Assembly: GCA_016218915.1 (NCBI GenBank)
Contig: JACRCQ010000046.1
Location: forward strand, 1 to 64,000
DNA from: Deltaproteobacteria bacterium
Lineage (GTDB): Bacteria; Myxococcota_A; Polyangia; Polyangiales; Polyangiaceae
Direction of reading: 5' to 3'
Length of the DNA stretch: 64,000 nt
Within the stretch, counting starts at the first letter, position 1; every line of letters starts with the position of its first letter. The notes beneath the pieces are model-generated. The model did not search any database. It saw nothing but the letters and a program-made list of their open reading frames with translations, and had not been told where the DNA came from. The position numbers and the translations under genes were made by a program. This document shows positions 57,034 to 64,000 of the stretch, piece after piece.

Positions 57034-58020
57034 TCAGAGCGTCACGCACACCTGGTACTTGGAGAGGTAGTCCGCGAACACGCCCCGATACACCGGTTGT
57101 CCGCTCGGACGCAGCTCTGCACCATTGACCGTCATGTAGAACTCGAAGTCCGCTTCCACGTACTGCCCGTCGCTCGACACACGCAGGGGGAAGCTCGGGC
57201 ACTGCTTCTTGTCCGTGAGCGCGGAGCCCGTGGCTGCAAAAGGATCGAGATCGCGGACGCCGAATGCGTAGCGGGCGTTGTCGCCGACCCGCTGGTCGAT
57301 GTCGATGTAGCGGGACTCGAAGGTCGCTGCCCCATCGAACCGGCTGTGAAGCTGGACGTCGAGTTGCTTCCAGAGATCCGGGTTGTCCCGGTCGGTCGCG
57401 CCCTGCTTGTAGACCTCGAAGAACACCGCGGCGATGGTGGCTCGCTCCCGCTCCCACGTGCCGAACCGCAGGCCGTTGTCCAGCGGCACCCTGTCCTGAT
57501 CGCAGAACGACTCGCCGCAGGTTTCCCGCGAAATCACGCTGAATGCGTTGCCCATCCAGCTCGGCGCACCGGGCGAGGGCTTGATCTCGAAGTGGAAGTT
57601 CTTCCCAAAGTCCGAATCCCACGCCTCGCAGCCCCAACGGTTGTCGTTGCGGAACCACAGCTCCAGGTCGCCGACCTCGTGGACCACGATTTCTGGATAC
57701 GGCTCCGCAGGGACGTAGCCGGCCGCGAGAAACTCCAGGGTCTGTCCGCCGTTGACCCTGTACAGCCCGGTCACCTGCCACGCCGGCTGCCCGTACTGCT
57801 CGCCCCGACACGTCGGCATTCGCCCGGAGTCGTAGATCACACGCAGCGTGCTTCCTGCGTAGATCGGCCCGGATTGCGTCACGCTGTAGTCCGCACCGAA
57901 ATGCAGCGTCACCGCACCGTCGGTGACCGTCGCTTGCGATTGGTCGTCGCCGTCGCCAGCGTGCTGCGCACCGCAGCCACAGGCCATGTGGGCTGCAAGC
58001 AGGAGCAGGTACGCGCGCAT
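57034..58020 (-). CDS. Lipoprotein resembling DUF6209 family
   Basis: A 328-aa lipoprotein with a Cys-rich lipobox region (AAHMACGCG). The mature part has a pattern known from myxobacterial DUF6209 proteins: VIYDSGRMPTCRGEQYG, PAWQVTGLYRVNGGQTLEF, VGDLELWFRNDNRWGCEAWD, SDFGKNFHFEI, and a second half with YIDIDQRVGDNARYAFG. The start is supported by GAGGAG. An in-frame ATG 28 codons upstream exists but adds nothing recognisable. The family call is from memory of patterns and is tentative. Confidence 0.65.
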   Translation of the reverse strand: MRAYLLLLAAHMACGCGAQHAGDGDDQSQATVTDGAVTLHFGADYSVTQSGPIYAGSTLRVIYDSGRMPTCRGEQYGQPAWQVTGLYRVNGGQTLEFLAAGYVPAEPYPEIVVHEVGDLELWFRNDNRWGCEAWDSDFGKNFHFEIKPSPGAPSWMGNAFSVISRETCGESFCDQDRVPLDNGLRFGTWERERATIAAVFFEVYKQGATDRDNPDLWKQLDVQLHSRFDGAATFESRYIDIDQRVGDNARYAFGVRDLDPFAATGSALTDKKQCPSFPLRVSSDGQYVEADFEFYMTVNGAELRPSGQPVYRGVFADYLSKYQVCVTL

Positions 58021-58175
58021 GGACTCCTCGGCAAATCGGTCCTGGTCGGACAGGCCAAGATGGTGACTCACACATGAGTTACCCTCTGCGGTTCCCTGTG
58101 TCAACCGCCTTGTGCTACAGCCGCCGTCGTGCGGCCTGCTCCGGGACCTGCCCCCAAGGCCGCTGGGAGATGCTC

Positions 58176-59018
58176 ATGGCGGAACCGGATCTGGTCTCAG
58201 CCCTCGTCGAACTCGGCTTCAGCCTCAACGAGTCGCGCGCCTACCACGCGCTGCTGCGCGAGAGCCCTGCAACCGGCTACGAGGTCGCCGCTCGCGCGCG
58301 CATCCCTCGCTCTGCGGTCTACGGCGTCCTGCGCCGCCTCGTGGCCGCTGGCGCTGCTCGCTCCATCGCCGGAACCCCCGAGCGCTTCGTCGCAGCACCT
58401 GCCGAGGAATTACTGACGATCCTGCGCAAGCGCTTCGATTCCTCCACAGGCACCTTCGAGCGTGCCCTGCGCGAGCTCGATACCTCCCCCCCGGTTCCCG
58501 ATGCCTACTCTGTTCGGGGCTACAAGCGAATCCTCGAGGAGGCTGAGCGCCTCGTGTCAGGCTCCAGCTCGCGCCTCGTGCTCAGCGGCTGGCCCCGCGA
58601 GATGCTCATCCTGCTGCCGGAGCTCAAGGCCGCCTCCCGACGAGGTGTGTTCCTCGTCGCCTTCTCCCATGCCGCCTTGCCCACCATGCCCGGACAGGTC
58701 TTCAGCTATGGCCTCGACGAGGCCAGGCTGGAGAAGTTCTGGAAGCACAGGCTCGTGGTCGTGGCAGACGACACGCGAACCTTGATCGGCGCCACCGAGT
58801 CCGGCGACCACGACCAGGCGGTCGTCAGCGAGATGGCCCCCATCGCCGAGGTCGCCACGAGCCAGATCGCGCTCGACATCACCCTGCTGTCGCAACGCAC
58901 CGGACGTGACGTGCAGCCGGTGATGGAGCGTATGCTCGGAGATCGGGTCGGGAGCCTCGACGAGCTCCTCGGCCAGGAGCCAGAGAAGCCAGCACCGCGG
59001 CGACGCGGTCGCGCGTGA
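58176..59018 (+). CDS. TrmB-like transcriptional regulator
   Basis: A 280-aa regulator. An N-terminal winged helix (about 1-75) resembles TrmB: LVSALVELGFSLNESRAYHA, LLRESPATGYEVAARARIPR, SAVYGVLRRLVAAG. A C-terminal region (about 100-260) with SGSSSRLVLSGWPREMLILL and a VVVADDTRTLIGATES phrase fits the TrmB regulatory domain (phospholipase-D-like fold). GGGAG at 58164-58168 favours the ATG at 58176 over 58170. TrmB proteins respond to sugars in archaea; ligand here unknown. It overlaps or directly precedes the barrel gene, so co-transcription is likely. Confidence 0.8.
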   Translation: MAEPDLVSALVELGFSLNESRAYHALLRESPATGYEVAARARIPRSAVYGVLRRLVAAGAARSIAGTPERFVAAPAEELLTILRKRFDSSTGTFERALRELDTSPPVPDAYSVRGYKRILEEAERLVSGSSSRLVLSGWPREMLILLPELKAASRRGVFLVAFSHAALPTMPGQVFSYGLDEARLEKFWKHRLVVVADDTRTLIGATESGDHDQAVVSEMAPIAEVATSQIALDITLLSQRTGRDVQPVMERMLGDRVGSLDELLGQEPEKPAPRRRGRA

Positions 59019-59035
59019 TCGGGAGGGACGTGCAC

Positions 59036-59725
59036 ATGCCCAGACGTGCCTGCGTGCTCGCTGCAATGGTCGCGCTATCGTGGTTGCTCCGGACGGCCGC
59101 TGCGCACGCCGAGCCGCGAAGGCCAGCAGAGCTGTTCGTCGACCTCGGGTTCGGCAACGCGGTCTGCGACAACAAGAAGCCGGACAGCGATTGCCCCGTG
59201 GACGGGGCCGGAACCTTCGGGTTCGGAGGCGCGTGGCGTTTCCACCCGAACTGGGCCGTGGGCGGCGAGCTCGGGATCTGGGCATTCAAGGTCAAGGACG
59301 CCTGGCGCGGGCAGCTGCAGGGCCAGAACCCCGCCACGGATGTGAAGCTGTCCTCCGTCTTCATCGCACCGTTGGCTCGTTGGTACTGGGATCCAGGTGG
59401 CATCGCCGATCCGTATCTGCAGGCCGGCGTCGGATTGGGTGCGGTGACGGCCAAGGCCTCGAACGCTGGCGGCACCTACGATGCGCAGGCGACAGGTGTC
59501 GTCTTCCCTGTGGGAATCGGCGTGGACTGGTACCTGAGCCGCTACTTCCGACTGGGACCGCAGGCGCTCGCCTACCTGCAGTACACGAGCAAGGTCTGCG
59601 AGACGACCAACGGCGACAAGACGTGTCACGGCCCCAGCAGCGACAACAATGCGCTTCCCTGGCGCATCGCTGTGGTTGGAACCTTCGTGATCGGCGGCAG
59701 GAGCGAAACGGCTGCAAGTCGATGA
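59036..59725 (+). CDS. Outer membrane beta-barrel-like protein
   Basis: A 229-aa exported protein. Signal peptide (about 1-25, AAAHAEP), then strands with alternating hydrophobicity (ELFVDLGFGNAVC; FGFGGAWRFHPNWAVGGELG; FIAPLARWYWDPGG; YLQAGVGLGAVTAKAS; VVFPVGIGVDWYLSRYFRLG), closing on GTFVIGG. The pattern is that of small OmpW/OmpX-like barrels. GGGAGGG at 59021-59027 supports 59036; an upstream GTG at 59015 overlapping the regulator stop is an alternative. It overlaps the next gene by 4 bases. Confidence 0.72.
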   Translation: MPRRACVLAAMVALSWLLRTAAAHAEPRRPAELFVDLGFGNAVCDNKKPDSDCPVDGAGTFGFGGAWRFHPNWAVGGELGIWAFKVKDAWRGQLQGQNPATDVKLSSVFIAPLARWYWDPGGIADPYLQAGVGLGAVTAKASNAGGTYDAQATGVVFPVGIGVDWYLSRYFRLGPQALAYLQYTSKVCETTNGDKTCHGPSSDNNALPWRIAVVGTFVIGGRSETAASR

Positions 59726-60474
59726 AGTGCGCGGATTGCGGCCGAGAGCTTGATCCCAGCGGCGTCTTTCCCGGCGGCAGCGTCAAGTGCACCTGCGGAC
59801 GCGATGTCCCCGTGCCCAGAGACCTGACCGATAGCCCGCTCAGCGCAAGCCCGTACCGGCGTCCAGCGGCCCGCCCCGCTGCCCCCGCGCCTCCGTCGCC
59901 GCGCCCCAAGCCTGACGCGGATGCAGGGTCGCCCTGCCCTTCGTGCAACCGCCCCATGGCGCACCAGATTCTCAACGGATATCCGGTCGCCTGGTGCGAT
60001 CGCGGCCACGGCGTGTTCGTGGATGCTGACGTGCTCCAATCGATGATCGACGAAGTTGCGCGCACGCAGCAGCACCCCGAGCCAGGTCCGTTCCAGGCTC
60101 CGTCGTCCCTCGGCCATGCGCCGGTCCGCTACGTGCGCTGCCCCACGTGCTCGGAAGTCATGGATCGCAGGGTGTTCGGGGGCGCATCCGGCGTGCTGGT
60201 CGACGTGTGCACGCACGGGACGTGGTTCGACGCAGGAGAGCTCGAGCAGGCACTCGCATTCGCAAGCGCGGGTCGCATGCCTGCTGCGCGCAAAGAGCCT
60301 GCGCCTGTCGTCCGGGGCGTCGACGCGGCTCGAGCTGCGCTGGACGTTTCGTTGATGAGCGAAATGCGCCGGGAGCAGCAGAACGTCGAGCGATCGACCG
60401 GCCTGGTCGAGGAAGCCTTGTACACCATTCAGTGGCTCCTCGGCATGCCCGTCCCACCGCACCGCCGAAGCTGA
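59722..60474 (+). CDS. Zinc-ribbon protein (TFIIB-type fingers)
   Basis: A 250-aa soluble protein with three Cys-rich units: MKCADCGRELDPSG with VKCTCG; SPCPSCNRPMAHQIL with VAWCDRGHGVF; VRCPTCSEVMDRRVFGG with VDVCTHGTWFDAGEL. The last two match the paired CxxC / C-x-(R/H)-G-x-W-x-D pattern of small TFIIB-type zinc-finger proteins found in bacteria. A Pro-rich linker joins the first and second. ATGA overlap with the barrel gene indicates coupled translation. Role unknown. Confidence 0.8.
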   Translation: MKCADCGRELDPSGVFPGGSVKCTCGRDVPVPRDLTDSPLSASPYRRPAARPAAPAPPSPRPKPDADAGSPCPSCNRPMAHQILNGYPVAWCDRGHGVFVDADVLQSMIDEVARTQQHPEPGPFQAPSSLGHAPVRYVRCPTCSEVMDRRVFGGASGVLVDVCTHGTWFDAGELEQALAFASAGRMPAARKEPAPVVRGVDAARAALDVSLMSEMRREQQNVERSTGLVEEALYTIQWLLGMPVPPHRRS

Positions 60475-60494
60475 TCTCCCATGGATCGACCGAC

Positions 60495-63400
60495 TCAGTT
60501 CGCGTCGATCCCGAGCCTTCGGACCATCTTCTGCAGTCCGAACCTCGACAGACCGAGCAGACGCGCCGCCTGGGTCTGGTTGCCGCGCGTGCGCCCGAGC
60601 GCCTCGATCACCAGCTGCTTCTCGAGCTCATCCACGCGACCGCGCAGATCCAGCCCGGCATTGCGCGTCCCTTTCGAGGCACGCGCCGATAGCTCCGGAG
60701 AGAGGTGCTCGACCCGGATCGCGTCGTCGCACAGCACCAGCGCCCTGCGGACCTCGTTCTCGAGCTGCCGCACGTTGCCCGGCCATTCGAAGTTGACGAG
60801 CCGCGCGAGCGCGTCGTTGGCGACCTTGACCTTTCGGCCCGCCCCGTGGCGGCCGATGAAGTGTCGGACCAGCAGCTCGATGTCGTCCCTGCGTTCCCGC
60901 AACGCAGGCACCGGGATCGAGATCACGTTCAGCCGGTACAGCAGGTCTTCGCGGAACCTGCCTTCCTGGACCAGCGCCGACAAGTCCCGGTGCGTCGCAG
61001 TGATGATCCGCACATCGACCTTTCTCGACCGCGAGCTGCCCAGCGGATGCACCTCCCCATCCTGCAGCGTCCTCAGGAGCTTGCTCTGCATCGAGAGCGA
61101 CATCTCGCCAATCTCGTCGAGGAACAGCGTACCGCCGTGCGCTGCCTCGAACAGCCCGACGCGGTTGCGATCTGCGCTGGTGAAGGCTCCGCGCACGTGG
61201 CCGAACAACGTCGATTCGAGCAGGGTCTCCGGAATGGCGCTGCAGTTCTCGCTCACGAACGGCCCGGAGCCTCGGGGGCCATTGTGATGCAGCGCCCTGG
61301 CAACCAGCTCCTTGCCGGATCCCGACGCCCCCACGATCATCACCGGGACCGCAGTCGGCGTGACCCGATCGATGAGCTGCAGCATGGCGCGCATCGGCTC
61401 GCTGCGTCCCACCAGCGCGTCGTAGCGGTAGCGCGTCTCGCGCCCCTCCTTGGCACGCGCAAGCTCCGCAGAAGCAAGGCCGAGCTCCGCCTCTCGCTGT
61501 GCGAGCGTCTGCGCCAGCTTGCGCTGGGCTCGCTCGGCTTGCCGTGCCGCCCTCCTGAGCAGAAGCTGATCGCGAGCGTCGGCAATGGCCACCGCAGCCA
61601 CAAGAGCGATCAGCTTGACCCAGGCCAGCTCCTGCGGACCGAAGGCTCCTGCCCGGATCCGATCGTCGAGGTAGGCCACTCCCAGCGCTTCGCCTCGCGC
61701 CAGCAGGGGCACCGCCAGCACGCTGCGCAGGCCGAGCGCGTGCACGCTCGCGTGAACCTCCGAGATCTCGCCAGCGGCATCCACGGCCACCACCGGCTCG
61801 CGCGTGGACAGCGCCCGGAGCGCCAACGACTGGGAGAGCTTCACCTGGTCTGGACGCAGGTCGTTCCGCTCCAGGTTCCGCGCCGCCCGCACCGCCAGAT
61901 GATCGTCCGGCGCCCGCAGCAGCAGGAGCCCGCGCTCCACACCGGTCCACAGCACCAGCGCGTCGAGCACCTGCTCGAGCAGGCTGCGCAGGCTGTCTCG
62001 CCTCGCCAGCGAGCGCACCAGGGACTCGAGGTTGCGCACCTGATCGGACGACACCGTCGGCTCGATCCGCGACTGTCCACCTCGAACCCATGGCACCAGA
62101 GCGGCGCTGTCTCTCAGCTCCGCAGGGGCGCCCGCGAGCAGCTTGGACGCCAGGCGCGCTTGCTCCAGCGCAAACACGCGCGCCGCATCCCCGTCGCCGC
62201 TCTGCTCGGCAAGCAGCCGCGCCTCGTGCATCGCAGGGCCCTTGCTGACCATGGGCGCACGCTGGCGTGCAAGACGCGCCAGGTGCCCGATGAGCTCCGG
62301 CGCGCGCCCCACTGCGCTGCCCATGCGGAATGCACCTGCGCGCGCTCCCCACCACTCGCATTGTCCGGTGGTGCCCACGCCCGACGCCGCCAGATCGAGC
62401 TGACGAATCATGTCGTCGCCCAGCCCTCCGCTCGCCAGCAACCGAGCCCCCGCCCGAACCTTGTCCTCGTCGTCCGTCAGCGAGCTCGCCAGCGCCCACG
62501 CCGCCTGCGCCGCTTCGCTCGCCTTCGACGAGCGCGCCTCCGATGCGTCGCACAACGCCATCCACCCGTACAGCTCCGCTCGCTTGTCTCCTGCCTCGAT
62601 CGCCCGATCCCGCGCCTCTGCGGCCGTGCGACGCGCCTCGAGCCATGCGCCCGCGAGACACAACGCGCCCGTGCGCGCCAGCAAGGCGTAGGCCCATTGC
62701 GCCCGACGCCCGAGGTGCTCCCACAGCAGCGCCGCGCGCATCGACGCGCTGGCCGCATCGCCGATCATCCCGGCCAGGACCGCTGCCGCCGCTCTCCCCG
62801 TCAGATAGGTGGCCTCCTCCACGATGGCGCCCGCACGCACAGCGTGATCGACCGCTCGCGAGTAGGCTTCGTGCGCTGCCTCCGCATCACCAGCCTCGTG
62901 CGCGTTGTAGCCGCGCACGCACTCGAGCCTCGCGCGCGCCTCCTCGTCGCATGCCAGCGACATCCCGAGCTCGACGTCGCGCAGCGCCCGGTCCCGATCG
63001 CCGCGCGCCAGATGCGCCAGCGAAGACACCTCGCACGCGAACGCGCTCCTGGGATCGTCAACCAGCGCCAGCGCCTCCGCCGGTCGCCCTTCGTCGAGCT
63101 CGATTCGCGCCAGCACGCAGCGCGCGCGCTCCGACGACTCCGGATCGTCGCCGCGCACAGCCCTCGCCTGGACGCTTGCACTTGCGCGATCGCCCATGCG
63201 GCGAAACACCTCTGCGCGAAGCGCGCACGCGCCAGCATCCGTGCGCTTGCCGAGGCTCGACAGCGCCCGCCCCATCTCGCCGCTCGCTCGCAGCGTGTCC
63301 GCCAGCAACAGCCCGAGCCGATCGCTGATCTCCTGGCGCTGCAATCGGCGCTCCGCTTCCTCGAGCGCCAGCGGCGGCACAGGCCTGCGTCCCAGCTCCA

Positions 63401-64000
63401 GAGCCAGGTCCACATCGTCAGCCGCAGCCATCCGACGTCGCGCCGGGACGTTGCCCGTCTCCCCTTCCAGCGCACGAACAAGATCCCGCAGCGTCCACGC
63501 TCGAGGAGCGATCGCCGAGGCGAGCTGCTCCATGACGCGGGCGAGCTCCGACTCCGGCACCTCCAGGATTCGTCCACCCATCCGCCAGGAAGCTGCCGCG
63601 CTCCCCACGAGCGCGACCAACCACCGCGCGCGGCCCACCGCATCGAGCGGCTCTACGACCTCGCGCCCATCTCCCTCGTCCGAAGCGCCCCGAAGCGACG
63701 CGATCGATTGAGAGATCTTCACCACCGCGTGGAACCACGGCGCGACCGCCTCCTGCACCTCGACCGTCGGCACTGTTGCCACCCGACGTAGCTCGTCGCG
63801 TCGCACCCGCAGATAGCTGGCGCGCACCCGCCAAGCCTCGTCCGGGCGTTGTCCCAATGCGCCGGTCCATTCGCACGCAACGCTGGAGAGCCATGACGCC
63901 GACGGACGACCACCCGGGTCCGGGGCGGTCAGCGCAAGGCACCAGGCATCGAAGGGCGCGGCGAGGCCCGCTTGGCGCATGGCATCCGCAGCATCGGGCG
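60495..64000 (-). CDS. Sigma-54-dependent activator with TPR and GAF regions, truncated at the window edge (likely kinase fusion)
   Basis: The visible 1167 codons enter from the right edge with an open frame, so the true start lies outside. The first about 40 residues (AWCLALTAPDPGGRPSASWL) resemble the last helices of a Hanks kinase domain, suggesting an N-terminal kinase beyond the window. Counting from the ATG at 63980: an Ala/Arg-rich helical TPR-like region (about 190-625), a GAF domain (about 660-805), an AAA+ domain with Walker A GASGSGKELV (about 883), GAFTSA in place of GAFTGA (about 928) and LFLDEIGEM, and a Fis-type helix-turn-helix at the end (GNQTQAARLLGLSRFGLQKM). It activates RNA polymerase with sigma-54 by family knowledge. 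The Ser in GAFTSA is a notable variant. Confidence 0.88.
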   Translation of the reverse strand, partial: PDAADAMRQAGLAAPFDAWCLALTAPDPGGRPSASWLSSVACEWTGALGQRPDEAWRVRASYLRVRRDELRRVATVPTVEVQEAVAPWFHAVVKISQSIASLRGASDEGDGREVVEPLDAVGRARWLVALVGSAAASWRMGGRILEVPESELARVMEQLASAIAPRAWTLRDLVRALEGETGNVPARRRMAAADDVDLALELGRRPVPPLALEEAERRLQRQEISDRLGLLLADTLRASGEMGRALSSLGKRTDAGACALRAEVFRRMGDRASASVQARAVRGDDPESSERARCVLARIELDEGRPAEALALVDDPRSAFACEVSSLAHLARGDRDRALRDVELGMSLACDEEARARLECVRGYNAHEAGDAEAAHEAYSRAVDHAVRAGAIVEEATYLTGRAAAAVLAGMIGDAASASMRAALLWEHLGRRAQWAYALLARTGALCLAGAWLEARRTAAEARDRAIEAGDKRAELYGWMALCDASEARSSKASEAAQAAWALASSLTDDEDKVRAGARLLASGGLGDDMIRQLDLAASGVGTTGQCEWWGARAGAFRMGSAVGRAPELIGHLARLARQRAPMVSKGPAMHEARLLAEQSGDGDAARVFALEQARLASKLLAGAPAELRDSAALVPWVRGGQSRIEPTVSSDQVRNLESLVRSLARRDSLRSLLEQVLDALVLWTGVERGLLLLRAPDDHLAVRAARNLERNDLRPDQVKLSQSLALRALSTREPVVAVDAAGEISEVHASVHALGLRSVLAVPLLARGEALGVAYLDDRIRAGAFGPQELAWVKLIALVAAVAIADARDQLLLRRAARQAERAQRKLAQTLAQREAELGLASAELARAKEGRETRYRYDALVGRSEPMRAMLQLIDRVTPTAVPVMIVGASGSGKELVARALHHNGPRGSGPFVSENCSAIPETLLESTLFGHVRGAFTSADRNRVGLFEAAHGGTLFLDEIGEMSLSMQSKLLRTLQDGEVHPLGSSRSRKVDVRIITATHRDLSALVQEGRFREDLLYRLNVISIPVPALRERRDDIELLVRHFIGRHGAGRKVKVANDALARLVNFEWPGNVRQLENEVRRALVLCDDAIRVEHLSPELSARASKGTRNAGLDLRGRVDELEKQLVIEALGRTRGNQTQAARLLGLSRFGLQKMVRRLGIDAN

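Noticed and set aside
60705..63791. Open frame of 1028 codons on the + strand opposite the sigma-54 activator gene
   Set aside because: Antisense frame kept open by high GC content. Its translation is Arg/Gln/His-rich with no motif, and the minus strand carries unmistakable AAA+ and helix-turn-helix motifs.
1..64000. tRNA, rRNA, transposase, integrase or prophage genes
   Set aside because: None recognised on either strand; intergenic spaces are short and gene content is uniformly chromosomal in character.

Overview
The window reads as chromosomal DNA of a myxobacterium (phylum Myxococcota), most likely order Polyangiales. It is visibly GC-rich with strong G/C bias at third codon positions. 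It encodes Hanks-type Ser/Thr kinases with GEGGMG loops, PEGA-domain proteins, many Cys-lipoproteins with Gly/Ala/Ser-rich spacers, a MYXO-CTERM-like sorting tail and a sigma-54 activator. This is inference from gene content; I could not run a search. I saw no rRNA, tRNA, CRISPR array, insertion sequence, integrase or phage gene. Coding density is high and no gene-free stretch exceeds about 300 bases.

Layout. 1-260: gene-free leader with a 34-bp tandem repeat. 261-5728 (+): SatP-type acetate permease with an extra C-terminal domain, a Ser/Thr kinase, then a Pal/TolA/TolB-like set without TolQ or TolR. 5763-12021 (+): calcium-binding-type lipoprotein, OmpA/thrombospondin-repeat outer membrane protein and a Cys-rich MYXO-CTERM surface protein. 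12104-15280 (-): ABC ATPase, a NuoH subunit fused to a lipoprotein IPT-PDZ front end, and a YHS lipoprotein. 15368-19111 (+): PhaR-type regulator, ECF sigma/anti-sigma pair, PEGA barrel protein. 19117-24914 (-): Cys-rich lipoprotein, then a VWA-like lipoprotein, PEGA/TPR protein and kinase that form one operon. 25059-29338 (+): propeller lipoprotein and eutB-eutC-eutL. 29335-37718 (-): alpha/beta hydrolase, SagB-like double nitroreductase protein, lipoprotein, Rep/UvrD helicase, lipoprotein, TypA. 37823-40697 (+): Nudix hydrolase, NAD kinase, lipoprotein. 40716-42431 (-): IgGFc-binding-like lipoprotein. 42595-46038 (+): two radical SAM proteins and a NifH/BchL-type reductase. 46149-50000: lipoproteins, TetR regulator, small membrane protein, 5'-nucleotidase. 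49836-52942 (-): GAF-GAF-GAF-HD-GYP protein and an SH3b protein. 53068-60474: VanW protein, zinc-ribbon kinase, small proteins, TrmB-like regulator, barrel and zinc-ribbon proteins. 60495-64000 (-): a very large sigma-54 activator that runs off the right edge.

How the genes work together. Much of the window builds and senses the cell envelope: Pal/Tol proteins, OmpA-type anchors, adhesin-like lipoproteins, VanW, and kinases in operon with PEGA/VWA proteins. Metabolic islands are ethanolamine breakdown (EutBC plus one shell protein), NAD(P) homeostasis (Nudix + NAD kinase, stop/start overlap) and polyhydroxyalkanoate regulation. The strongest candidate for an undescribed system is the radical SAM pair next to a complete NifH-type Fe protein with no NifDK/BchNB-type partner. 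Next are the lipoprotein-PDZ-NuoH fusion, the minimal eutBCL locus and the SagB-like/hydrolase/lipoprotein unit.
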